Shown one piece after another: positions 1 to 7,702 of a stretch of DNA of 51,705 nucleotides. The translations under genes and the position numbers were made by a program. The DNA comes from Acidobacteria bacterium 13_1_20CM_3_53_8 (lineage in GTDB: Bacteria; Acidobacteriota; Blastocatellia; Pyrinomonadales; Pyrinomonadaceae), in NCBI GenBank assembly GCA_001920415.1, contig MNJR01000078.1, forward strand, positions 1 through 51,705, read 5' to 3'. The notes under the pieces were generated by a model. It was not told the DNA's origin, ran no database searches, and saw only the letters and a program-made list of their open reading frames with translations. The stretch's first letter is position 1; each line of letters starts with the position of its first letter.

Positions 1-346
1 TTCGGCCTGGCTCACATCGTGCCCAAGCTTTTCCAGAAGCGCGCGAAGCTCTTTCAAAGACTCTTCGTCCTCTTCCGCAAACTCGAAAAGCACGCTCGCG
101 TCCGACACCGCAGATTCAAAACTCTCCTGTCGCTCGATGCTGCGTTCCAGTCGGCTTCGCTCCTGCAAAAGCTTCTGGGCCGATTCCTGATCGTTCCAGA
201 AATCTTGTGCTGATGCCTGCTGCTCTATGCGCTTCAACTCTTCGCGCTTCGCAGCGACATCAAAGAAACCTCCCGAGTTGTTCTACGCGAGTGCGCAGGT
301 CTTCGTAAGTGTTCCGTAAATCCTGTAATGAATGTGTCTCGATCAT
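1..346 (-). CDS. prfB: Peptide chain release factor 2 (RF2), 5' part, cut by window edge
   Basis: RF2 ends translation at UGA and UAA on the ribosome. The ATG at 346 is preceded by GGAG. The zero frame gives 28 codons and then an in-frame TGA (262-260). A +1 shift at CTT-TGA opens about 87 more residues that match the RF2 N-terminal helical domain, including the family motif QDFWND and a charged coiled-coil region. The GGQ and SPF motifs lie beyond the left edge. The gene sits directly behind lnt on the same strand (29 bases), so the two are probably co-transcribed. Identification is firm because both the N-terminal domain and the frameshift cassette are present. Confidence 0.93.
260..274 (-). 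promoter_or_regulatory. Programmed +1 ribosomal frameshift site of prfB
   Basis: On the minus strand the order is a Shine-Dalgarno-like GGGAGG (274-269), a 3-base spacer TTT, the slippery CTT (265-263) and TGA (262-260) followed by T. This is the known RF2 autoregulation cassette: when RF2 is scarce, the ribosome pauses at UGA, slips CUU to UUU and continues with GAU (Asp). The internal SD and its 3-base spacing match the classic arrangement. Confidence 0.92.
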
Positions 347-357
347 AACTTCTCCAT

Positions 358-432
358 GAATTCAGGAGTCGGAATTCAGAAGCCAGAATGAAGGCGGTTA
401 TTCTTTATTCTGACTCCTGACTTCTGAATTCT
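358..432. repeat. Imperfect inverted repeat overlapping the lnt 3' end
   Basis: The arms carry GAATTCAGAAG and CTTCTGAATTC with nearby AGGAGTC/GACTCCT pairs, and the loop is around GGCGGTTA. The element supplies the last codons of lnt (tail after about RRIQKSG) and separates it from prfB. It could act as an intercistronic hairpin. It resembles a dispersed intergenic repeat more than a gene-specific terminator, since there is no T tract. Confidence 0.6.
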
Positions 433-2112
433 TCTCATTGAAAATATTAACAAAAGAATGCTTGCAATGGCGCAAAGGTAAACGAAGATGTCTCCATGCT
501 TCGTGTAAAAAGTTTTGTTTGCGTGTGCGCGGCTGACAGTCCATGTTTGAGCCGCAGGCTGAAATCCTTCAGTCGGTGAAATAACTCTGCCGTCTTCTGT
601 AATATATGCGGAGATGCCAGAGTTTGTGACGCGCAAGATAGGACGATTGTTCTCGACGGCTCGGAACACTGCGTTAGCAAGGTGCTGGCGCATCACTGCG
701 GTGCGACCCAGATAGCCATCGTTAGAAATATTTATGAGCACGTCCGCGCCGTCCGCTGTGAATTTTCGGGCGACTGAAGGGAACGCAGATTCAAAACAGA
801 TAAAGACGCCAGCGCGCGCCGCGCCCAGAGGCATCAGCGTGTATTGCGCGCCCGGCGTGAAATCTCCGACCATTGTTGGAATCAGGCTAGCCCCAGGCAA
901 CCAACGAGGCAGCGGGACGTATTCCCCAAACGGCAACAGGCGAATCTTATCATATTGTGCAACGAGTCTGCCCTCTTCATTTACCATCACAGCGGAATTG
1001 TAGCTTCCTCCGGCTGGCGCAGGCTCCTGTGAATTGAAGAGCACGGACGCGTGATTTCTTTTTGCGAAGTCGGCTACGAACTCCTGAAACGCTATCTCGC
1101 GCGCGTAAGAGAAGTTCATGGGAGATTCCGGCCAGATAATGATGCTTGGTAGGTTCGCGCGCGGCTCTTCTGGAGAGCGAAGCGCGCCATCTTCGGTTTG
1201 CCCCTGCCTCCACTTGTTCAGAGCATTTTCACTCAAGGCCACATGACGCTTCACAAGTTCCTGCGTCTCTTCGGTTGAGCTAACAGGCTCCATAGGCACG
1301 TTCGGCTGCACAGCTATGACAACTGCCGCTTTACTTCCGTGCTCAATTTGATATGAAGACTCTTTATTCGCAATGACTAAACTTATACAAATTGAGAGCG
1401 CTATAAGAACAAATGTGGCCGCAGTGAATTTCAGAGCTTGTTTTGTCTTTACCACTACAGCATAGGCCAGAGCCGAATTCGCAAGCACTATGAAAAATCC
1501 CACCATGTAAACTCCGCCCCATCGCGCCGTTTGAATCAAGGCGGGAGCATATGCTTGCGAGTAACCTATTGCGTTCCAGAGTTGCCCCGTCGTCATCAAC
1601 CGCGTCCATTCAAGCGCAGCCCAGATTAGCGGAGCAAAGAAGATTGCGCGCGCGCCCCAACGCGCGGTGAATCGAAAAATCAATAGGCAAAAGAGTGCTG
1701 GGAAAAAACCTACTGCGACGGTTGCTGGCAGAAGCAGCGGGTATGCAATCCAGGCTGGAATTCCTCCATAGCGAATCATAGCGTACGTGATCCAGTAGCA
1801 TGAGCCGTAGAAAAAGATTGTGCCGGCGAGCCAGCCCGTGATGAGTGCGCGCCACTGGTTGCGGCTGCGCGCGACGGCGACCATGAGAGGTACAAGTCCG
1901 ACCCACGCTAGCGGCCAGAGGTTGAAATCTGGAAAGGCAAGGACAAGTAGCGCGGCTGAAAGAACGGAGAACAAAACTTCAGCGCGCGTAGGCGCTAAAC
2001 AAAGCGCCTTCGTCTTCAAGCTTCTGAAGAGGAACGCCTCGGCGTTCGCATCGAATGAGACTGCGTCGTCCATGCACGGAAAGTTTAGCAAGAAAACGCT
2101 TGATGAAGCCAT
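376..2112 (-). CDS. lnt: Apolipoprotein N-acyltransferase
   Basis: Lnt transfers a third acyl chain to the N-terminal cysteine of lipoproteins in the inner membrane. An N-terminal block of about six membrane segments (motif FPDFNLWPLAWVGLVPL) is followed by a periplasmic nitrilase domain and a last membrane helix. The catalytic triad is visible: Glu in WPESP (about residue 329), Lys in YDKIRLLPFGEYVP (389) and Cys in FICFESAFP (439). ATG at 2112 is chosen because the longer reading frame (to 2157) starts with TTG and its first residues come from a tandem repeat; ATG at 2073 is also possible. The C-terminal tail is encoded by an inverted repeat. prfB follows. Confidence 0.92.
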   Translation of the reverse strand: MASSSVFLLNFPCMDDAVSFDANAEAFLFRSLKTKALCLAPTRAEVLFSVLSAALLVLAFPDFNLWPLAWVGLVPLMVAVARSRNQWRALITGWLAGTIFFYGSCYWITYAMIRYGGIPAWIAYPLLLPATVAVGFFPALFCLLIFRFTARWGARAIFFAPLIWAALEWTRLMTTGQLWNAIGYSQAYAPALIQTARWGGVYMVGFFIVLANSALAYAVVVKTKQALKFTAATFVLIALSICISLVIANKESSYQIEHGSKAAVVIAVQPNVPMEPVSSTEETQELVKRHVALSENALNKWRQGQTEDGALRSPEEPRANLPSIIIWPESPMNFSYAREIAFQEFVADFAKRNHASVLFNSQEPAPAGGSYNSAVMVNEEGRLVAQYDKIRLLPFGEYVPLPRWLPGASLIPTMVGDFTPGAQYTLMPLGAARAGVFICFESAFPSVARKFTADGADVLINISNDGYLGRTAVMRQHLANAVFRAVENNRPILRVTNSGISAYITEDGRVISPTEGFQPAAQTWTVSRAHANKTFYTKHGDIFVYLCAIASILLLIFSMRRIQKSGVRIKNNRLHSGF

Positions 2113-2120
2113 GAAAAGCA

Positions 2121-2149
2121 GGGATGAGGGATGAGGGATGAGGGATGAA
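2121..2149. repeat. Short tandem repeat, unit ATGAGGG (7 bp)
   Basis: About four direct copies of a 7-bp unit lie immediately upstream of the chosen lnt start. Because 7 is not a multiple of 3, gain or loss of a unit would change which upstream start codon is in frame. This makes the longer lnt start unlikely. Confidence 0.75.
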
Positions 2150-2386
2150 ATAATCAAAAACTTTGACTGAAAATTTTTTTGAGCTTCGCCGCACTCACCA
2201 GTTTGAAAGCGGAAATAGGTTACGAAAAATACGGAATTCGACAGAAAACGTCACAGCGAAAGTGACAAATTTCGTCGCATCGCGTGAAGGTGAAGGGAAT
2301 CGTACGGCGTTAGTCTGGAAGATGGATTGAAAAAGTAGTTGTGCGAATTAGATGGTGAAATATAGAAGATTCTGAAAAGGCGCTGT

Positions 2387-2475
2387 AAATGCGGGAGAAC
2401 CCGGCCATTTCTGACCGGGTTCGCATTTCGGAAGGAGCAACTGAAGGAACGCTCGGAAGGCAACTGGCGCAGCGG
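2387..2475. other. Candidate structured RNA element (unassigned)
   Basis: A 14-bp interrupted stem (AAATGC/GCATTT plus GAACCCGG/CCGGGTTC with a GGGA bulge) is followed by a direct repeat CGGAAGGAGCAACTG and CGGAAGG-CAACTG about 25 bases apart. The purine-rich GGAAGGAGCAA resembles loops in known bacterial RNAs (glycine riboswitch, SRP RNA), but neither consensus fits in full. The strand is uncertain. It could be a lnt leader element on the minus strand. Confidence 0.3.
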
Positions 2476-2620
2476 CAGGCGGCGCTCAGGGGAGTGATGG
2501 CGGCGGGGGCACGTTTCATTTCGTGCTGGCCGACTAGAGATAGAGCACTTCGCGTGCCACAAAAAAAATTTTTCTGGAAATCAAGAATGATTAGTCATTA
2601 TGCGGAGGAGCGCTGCGAAA

Positions 2621-2736
2621 GAAGAGACGCGGGGACACGGGGACGCGGCGACGCGGCGAGAAAGAGAGTCTAGCTGCACGAGCTTGCTTTTACTTCGCCG
2701 CGTCTCCGCGTCTCCCACTCTCCGCGTCTCTTCTTC
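2621..2736. repeat. GACGCGG-rich imperfect inverted repeat
   Basis: The left arm (2621-2660) and right arm (2694-2736) pair over about 40 bases with several mismatches. Both are built from GACGCGG/CCGCGTC units. It lies just downstream of the SPOR-domain gene and may serve as a transcription end, though no T run follows. Confidence 0.7.
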
Positions 2737-2747
2737 CCCGCGTCGTT

Positions 2748-3290
2748 TTATCTTACCGGGTCTTCGATAACGCTCGCGTTCTTAAGTCGCTGATCTTGAG
2801 AGGAGCGCATGCGCGAGGCTTCCTGCGCTGCTTCCTGATGTGTGTAATGCCCTACGAGAAGTGAGAAATTTTGATGTGTGTGTACAACGTCTGGCGGGTC
2901 TGTACGAACGTCCGTGTAACCTTTTCGGGTTAAATCTCTGATGATAGATTGAACGTTGTCAGAGCCTTTATAAGTTCCAACAAGGATGGTAAATCTCTGT
3001 TCGGTTTCGTGGGTTGCGGTCGCGCTTTCTTGCTCTGTCTCTGAATGAGGTGATGAAGTTGTTTGAATTGCACCGGCTTCTGCGTGATGCGGGTTCAAAG
3101 ATGCTCTATCTTCGACCGTAAATCTCCCGACCAGAATGCCTATGGCGAAAAAGAGAGCGCCCAGGGCTAGAAGCCCCAGCAGAATGACCGCAGGGCGTCG
3201 CTCGTCGCGGCTGAACTCTTCGAGCGCAGAATGTTTAATCTCATGCTCACGTGACGAGCCACGTTTTGTTGTCTCTATCTCATTTTCCAT
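2748..3290 (-). CDS. SPOR-domain membrane protein
   Basis: The protein is about 180 residues. A charged cytoplasmic N-terminus precedes one membrane segment (ILLGLLALGALFFAIGI, around residues 37-54), then a Ser/Thr/Glu-rich linker and a C-terminal SPOR-like fold (RFTILVGTYKGSDNV ... NFSLLVGHYT). SPOR domains bind denuded peptidoglycan at division septa, so a cell-division or wall role is inferred. ATG at 3290 is preferred over the longer frame, whose extra N-terminus would overlap the upstream NfeD-like gene and has no SD. It lies 28 bases downstream of that gene, so both are likely one transcript. Confidence 0.78.
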   Translation of the reverse strand: MENEIETTKRGSSREHEIKHSALEEFSRDERRPAVILLGLLALGALFFAIGILVGRFTVEDRASLNPHHAEAGAIQTTSSPHSETEQESATATHETEQRFTILVGTYKGSDNVQSIIRDLTRKGYTDVRTDPPDVVHTHQNFSLLVGHYTHQEAAQEASRMRSSQDQRLKNASVIEDPVR

Positions 3291-3318
3291 GCGTGGAAAA
3301 GTTTCTCGAAAACCCGAA

Positions 3319-3612
3319 TCACGCGCGATGTGTTGAATCCGGTTCGACCAAAAGCAAGTGGCCGCTCGCCCCAACGACTATGACAGGGCTGCCCGCTTCT
3401 AACGTCTCACCCGTGCGCGCTCGCGCAGGCCACATCTCGCCGCGCACTATTATGTAACCTTCCGGCGTCAAAGATTTCTCGACCGTTGCGCGTGCTCCGA
3501 TCAATTTAAGTTCACCCGTTCCGCCCTTTTTGTGGCGCGAGAGCGCGGCGATGAAGAGGGCTGCGACTAGGCTAATGCAAACTAGAAATATCAGAATGGT
3601 CGTGCCGTTCAT
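3319..3612 (-). CDS. NfeD-like C-terminal domain protein
   Basis: This 97-residue protein has one N-terminal membrane segment (ILIFLVCISLVAALFIAAL) followed by a small OB-fold-like domain: LIGARATVEKSLTPEGYI, VRGEMWPARA, and LEAGSPVIVVGASG, which is the NfeD C-terminal pattern. NfeD proteins act with stomatin/SPFH proteins in membrane organisation, but no SPFH gene is in view. It is the short form lacking the ClpP-like protease part. The SPOR-domain gene follows closely. Confidence 0.75.
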   Translation of the reverse strand: MNGTTILIFLVCISLVAALFIAALSRHKKGGTGELKLIGARATVEKSLTPEGYIIVRGEMWPARARTGETLEAGSPVIVVGASGHLLLVEPDSTHRA

Positions 3613-3708
3613 TCCAGCTTAAATGCGCCCGACGATTGAAGCCTTCGGCGCCCGCTAATCGGCCAAACGCCGGGATTTTATCATAAGAAAGTCATAACAA
3701 GAGGAAAT

Positions 3709-4052
3709 AGTAACTGATGTTACGCATCAGTAACTTTTCGAAGCCACCCGAATGAGCCTGCGTCAGCAGGCGGCCAGATTGTAGCCCCAGACGAAGCCGC
3801 AGGCGGAGTCTGGGGAAACATTTATTACAAGAAATAGAGTCTGCTTTAGCAGACGATAGATGCAAAATGGACAGATATTTGCTAAGAGCATCGAACGTCT
3901 ACCGTCTGCTAAAGCAGACTCTAACTATTTTTCTCATCCCTTACCCCAGACTACGCCTGCGGCTTCGTCTGGGGCTTTACTCTAATCGTCTGCTGACGCA
4001 GACTCGTTGAGCGCTTTCTTTCAAATATTTCAACTGCGTATCATGAGATAGT
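3709..4052. repeat. 344-bp palindromic repeat element, copy A
   Basis: This is a nested palindrome with end motifs AGTAACTGATGTTACGCA and GCGTATCATGAGATAGT, plus internal pairs AGTCTGCTTTAGCAGAC and CCCCAGAC/GTCTGGGG. Its right end is nearly identical to that of copy B (39313-39626), and its left end is the reverse complement of the right end of copy C (41889-42233). It contains no reading frame. It fits a non-autonomous, MITE-like or REP-like element. Confidence 0.85.
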
Positions 4053-4112
4053 AAAAAAGGGGAAGGACAAAATTTCTTCCTTCCCCCGATTTCGTTTACA
4101 ACTATCATCTTC

Positions 4113-5882
4113 TTACCTTGAACCCGTTTCGACCTGGCGCTGGAGCGCTATAGCCTCTTGATTATTCGGGTCAAGCTGAACTGCGCTTCGCGCGTGCGAG
4201 AGCGCCATTGCGCGGTCGCCGCGTTCCAGGTAGATGCGCCCCAAAAGTATGTGAGCGTCAATCAATTTAGAATCCCAGAAGAGAGCGGCTTTCAATGCGC
4301 TCACTGCGGCCTCCTGATCGCCGCGCCTTAGATGAATGCGGCCTATCAACAGGTAAGCCTCCGCGTTCATAGGTTCGATTGTTAGAACGCGGCGCAACTC
4401 AGGCAGCGCCTCGTCATCGCGCCCTGCCTGATAAAGCTCGCGCGCTTTAACCAGCAAGTCCTGTGTGCTGTTGTTCGTGTCGTTGTTAGCAGCAGTGTTG
4501 GAGCGAATCAAGTCAATGTAGTCGCTGCGGTTGAATGTGTCGCGCAGGCGTAAGGACAAGCCCGGTATGGTCTGCGAACGCTGCCACTCCGTCTGCCACT
4601 TGGCATAAAAGGGTTGCAGAAAGCGTCGCGCCTGATCGTCTGCGGCCTGAGCAGCCTCTGCGCGATTTATCTTCTCAAGCGCTTTGGAAAAGAGGAAGTA
4701 GGCAGCGCCGTCGCGCGGGTCTGTTGTTATAACTGCCTGTAGTTGCTGAACCGCCTCCTGATATTTTCCTGCGAGGAACAGCGCGTAGGCATAATTAAAA
4801 CGAACCATATTGTCGTCGGGCGATGAATCTGCGGCGCGCGAGAGAAATGTTATCGCCTGTTCCAGAAGACGATTGCGTTCTGCATCCCTCCTTTCGTCGC
4901 GCGCGGCCTGAACCGATAGCGCTCCCGCGTTGTTGTAAATGCCAGTGAGCGGCATGTCCGAAGTTAGCGGAACGATTGAGGCGAGCGCGTGGCTCAGATC
5001 GTTCAGACGAAAGTAGCTGAGCGAAGCATAGAACGTTGCCTCTGCGTAGTGCGGGTCGCGCTTCTGTAGTTTCGACAAATACTCTGCGGCCTGTTTCCAG
5101 TCGTGCTTCTTCAGATAAAAGAGTCCCAGTTGAAAGGCCGCCTGCGGGTAAACGGCTCCGGCGTTATCCTGAGCATAAAAGTGCAGGGCATTCTTGAAAT
5201 AGTTTGCGCGAGTATCATCCGACTCATCCGTCTGAAGTCCTTTGACGTAAGCCTCGAATGCACGCGACGGAACTTTGGTCGCCTGCTGCACAAACTGATT
5301 CTGCGAGAAGGGAAGCGCGCGGTCGCGTTGATAAAGAATCTGGTAAGCAATCTGACCCTGCATCTTTTGCAAGGTCGTTATCGCGCCGCCGAAATCATAT
5401 TCGCGCGTAGCCCAACGCCCGTCCGGCATAGTCTCGCCCATCAATCGTCCTTCGTTGACCCTTATGACGCGCGCAGAGCCTTGCAAGGTTGCGGGCGTCT
5501 GGCCTTGCTGCGGCGTGACGCTGTAAGTGCCTAGCACAATCATTGTTGCGTGAGCCTCGCGCGCAAGTTTTATGGCAGTGGCGCGCGAAGGCAGGACAGT
5601 GAGCGGAAGACGAATTCGCTGGTAAGCGAGCACGCGCTCGTCGCTCGAAACGACCACGAGGTCTGGCACCACGCTCAGAAGCTCAGCAAGCGAATCGGCG
5701 AAACTCTCGCCTACCCAGTTATACTCCGGGTGATTCGTCGTGACGTTCTCGAACGGCAGGATCATCACAACGTCGTTCGACCCCTGTCGCGCCTGCGCTA
5801 ATGTGCGAGCGGGCGCAGATGTGATGAAAGTGGTTAGCGCGAGAATCAGGGCGGCGTGAGCGGCAAAGCGACTTCTGAGCAT
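4113..5882 (-). CDS. Secreted TPR protein with FlgO/CsgG-like N-terminal domain
   Basis: About 589 residues. A signal peptide (AAHAALILALTTFITSAPA) leads a domain of about 170 residues with the pattern VMILPFENVT...WVGESFADSL...VVVSSDERVLAYQ, typical of the FlgO/CsgG-like family that adopts an anticodon-binding-like fold. Several TPR units follow (for example AAFQLGLFYLKKHDWKQAAE and AYLLIGRIHLRRGDQEAAVS), so a periplasmic scaffold is likely. ATG at 5882 has AGGA at good spacing; ATG at 5891 has its AAGG too close. It stands alone on the minus strand, and the partner is unknown. Confidence 0.75.
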   Translation of the reverse strand: MLRSRFAAHAALILALTTFITSAPARTLAQARQGSNDVVMILPFENVTTNHPEYNWVGESFADSLAELLSVVPDLVVVSSDERVLAYQRIRLPLTVLPSRATAIKLAREAHATMIVLGTYSVTPQQGQTPATLQGSARVIRVNEGRLMGETMPDGRWATREYDFGGAITTLQKMQGQIAYQILYQRDRALPFSQNQFVQQATKVPSRAFEAYVKGLQTDESDDTRANYFKNALHFYAQDNAGAVYPQAAFQLGLFYLKKHDWKQAAEYLSKLQKRDPHYAEATFYASLSYFRLNDLSHALASIVPLTSDMPLTGIYNNAGALSVQAARDERRDAERNRLLEQAITFLSRAADSSPDDNMVRFNYAYALFLAGKYQEAVQQLQAVITTDPRDGAAYFLFSKALEKINRAEAAQAADDQARRFLQPFYAKWQTEWQRSQTIPGLSLRLRDTFNRSDYIDLIRSNTAANNDTNNSTQDLLVKARELYQAGRDDEALPELRRVLTIEPMNAEAYLLIGRIHLRRGDQEAAVSALKAALFWDSKLIDAHILLGRIYLERGDRAMALSHARSAVQLDPNNQEAIALQRQVETGSR

Positions 5883-6344
5883 GAAGGACATCCTTAACTA
5901 AGCGAAACTAAAAATTGGCTGCCGCAAGCCCGTGCTGCGCGGCAGCAGCTTTGATGCGCCCGGCATCATCCCGGTTGGTCTCATCGCGTAAGCGAAGGCA
6001 CAAGGCTAAGACATAAGAGCGCAAGAGTTTAAGTCCACAGAACGTTTTATATGCTAACCTACGCGAGAGCGTAATTCAAAACACGTGTGAGACTCCGGGC
6101 GCGCCTCTTGCTGTTATTAGAAGCGATGAGCAAGGGCAACGCGCCGCCCTTGCTCATGCCTTTGCTATGAATCATCATGTTACTGTAACTCGAAATTTGA
6201 AGCGCCTTTTCGATTTCGACAGGCAACCAATGAGATGTTGGCATCAACTTAGTTGGTTTCAACAATATGCCCCTTGGGGCTAGGGTGCGGGCAAGCGAAA
6301 TCAGATAGAAAAAGTTTGAACTGGTAGATTCAGAGATTTGTTCG
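5883..6344. other. Divergent intergenic region, no gene seen
   Basis: This gap separates the divergent TPR gene and the 6345 gene, so both promoters must lie here. No convincing -35/-10 pair, repeat or RNA was recognised. A minus-strand frame (6059-6376) is open but has no family resemblance and overlaps the start of the real gene. Confidence 0.5.
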
Positions 6345-7136
6345 ATGAAGAATAAAGGGTTCACTTCGGCGATCATCGCCGCCGCGCTAATAATCGTTAC
6401 GGCAAGCTACGCGCTGGCTCAGTCCGGCGTGTTGAATAAACCGTATCAGCAATGGACGAAGGCGGACGTGATAAAGCTTCTAACGGATTCGCCCTGGGCT
6501 AGGACGCAGACCATTCGTTTACAGCGGCGCGGCCAGGTCAGAGCAATCGCCGGGCAGACCTCTACAGTTGGCGGCAGCCTGGGCGCACCCGCTGTGGGCA
6601 ACACAGGGGAACTGAGTTCAGCCGAAGACCCTGTTGATTACAAATTCACGCTGCGCCTGCGGTCTGCGTTACCTGTGCGACAGGCGATCGTGCGGCTCGT
6701 GCAGCTTGATCAGCAGTATGACCAGATGACGCTTCAGCAGAAAAGCGCGCTCGACGCACAGACCAGAGAGCTGCTCGATTGCCCTGAGTGCAGAGAGAAT
6801 TACATCATCAGCGTAGGCTTCGGTTCTTCAAATGCTGACAATATTGACCTCATTTATGAATGGTTCAGAGGCCAGTCTGTCCAGTCGCTGAAAAACTATA
6901 TCTACATTGCGAACGACAGGGGCGAAAGGCGGGAGCTTTCCCGCTTCATAGCTCCGAAAGTGCAGGGCGACGAAGCGTTCTTCTTCTTCAAGAGAATCGG
7001 CAGCAACGAGAGACCTCTGCTCACGCCAGACAGCAAGAAGCTTCTTTTCCGTATGAGCGATGTGAACGCGCGCTCGGTCACAAACTTTGATATTGATGTA
7101 ACCAAGCTAGTCGTTGATGGGCAGGTTCAGTTTTAA
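6345..7136 (+). CDS. Secreted protein of unknown function
   Basis: A signal peptide (AIIAAALIIVTASYALA) is followed by about 235 residues: QQWTKADVIKLLTDSPWART, a predicted mixed alpha/beta region, a CPECRENYIISVGFGS segment, and a beta-rich C-terminus ending FDIDVTKLVVDGQVQF. Conserved-looking tryptophans and the WTKADV..LL..SPW start recall secreted acidobacterial proteins related to GWxTD-containing ones, but the diagnostic motif itself is absent. No function can be given. It is followed by a palindromic repeat and then the protease gene. Confidence 0.75.
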   Translation: MKNKGFTSAIIAAALIIVTASYALAQSGVLNKPYQQWTKADVIKLLTDSPWARTQTIRLQRRGQVRAIAGQTSTVGGSLGAPAVGNTGELSSAEDPVDYKFTLRLRSALPVRQAIVRLVQLDQQYDQMTLQQKSALDAQTRELLDCPECRENYIISVGFGSSNADNIDLIYEWFRGQSVQSLKNYIYIANDRGERRELSRFIAPKVQGDEAFFFFKRIGSNERPLLTPDSKKLLFRMSDVNARSVTNFDIDVTKLVVDGQVQF

Positions 7137-7161
7137 TAACGCACCTTACGCGGTCAAATGT

Positions 7162-7379
7162 CTTAAGCCGTCTAAAGACGGCGACAGAGTAAAGCCCAGT
7201 GCGTTAGCGCTGGGTTAAGAGTTGGAAAATGTTAATAGAGCTATTGAAGATAGCGACAGCCGTTCCATTGCCTATAGGCTGTCGCCCGCTCACGCGGGCT
7301 TTCGTTATATTTAATGCTATCTGTTCCCGGCGCTCACGCACCGGGCTTTACTCTGTCGCCCACTGTCGTGGGCTTAAAT
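7162..7379. repeat. Nested palindromic intergenic repeat (second family)
   Basis: The outer arms pair GCGACAGAGTAAAGCCC (left) with GGGCTTTACTCTGTCGC (right). Inner hairpins are CGACAGCC...GGCTGTCG and CCCGCTCACGCGGG. The layout resembles the 344-bp family (both contain GAGTAAAGCCC), but the ends differ. It lies 25 bases after the secreted-protein gene and could also stop transcription. Confidence 0.75.
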
Positions 7380-7702
7380 CTTTCGTTGGCGTAAAGACGG
7401 GTTAGTAAGAATGTTAGCGCTCTGTTTTGTCTATCCACAATTCAATCTCGGTCTAAGCTGTGACCTGATGCACGGAGTGCAGAGTGACGAGCGTCACTGA
7501 CTTGATACGGTGCTGCGTAATACTCACGGCATTGCCCATTGAGGATGTTGCTCTGTAAGAAGTCTGTTTGAAACTATCGTTCACTGGAGTGATGATAGCG
7601 TTTGATCTGCTTTGACAATATCATTGCTTGTTCTCTCTGCCGAACGTCAGTATAGCTCAACCCTTATCTTTATTCTCTTGTGAGGTGAAGGAAATTCTTA
7701 TC
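7380..7702. other. Upstream region of the protease gene, nothing recognised
   Basis: The gap holds no gene-like frame. A longer in-frame start for the protease at 7628 exists, but its extra residues precede the signal peptide and lack a good SD. Confidence 0.5.

Larger units (their letters stand above)
2158..2747. other. 590-bp gap: two stem-loop structures, no gene supported
   Basis: No reading frame here looks like a protein. At 2387-2428 a long stem is visible: AAATGC, a GGGA bulge, GAACCCGG, a 10-base loop, CCGGGTTC, GCATTT. It is followed by two spaced copies of CGGAAGG...CAACTG (2429-2475). At 2621-2660 and 2694-2736 there is a roughly 40-bp imperfect inverted repeat built from GACGCGG units. 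The promoter for lnt must also lie here, but no clear boxes were found. Confidence 0.5.

Noticed and set aside
2391-2470. Glycine riboswitch
   Set aside because: GGGAGAA and GGAAGGAGCAA recall the aptamer, but the second conserved half (CTCTCAGGCA-AAGGAC) is missing and no glycine gene follows on that strand.
6059-6376. Minus-strand gene of 105 codons
   Set aside because: No recognisable domain, overlaps the start of the 6345 gene, and has no plausible neighbour or SD.
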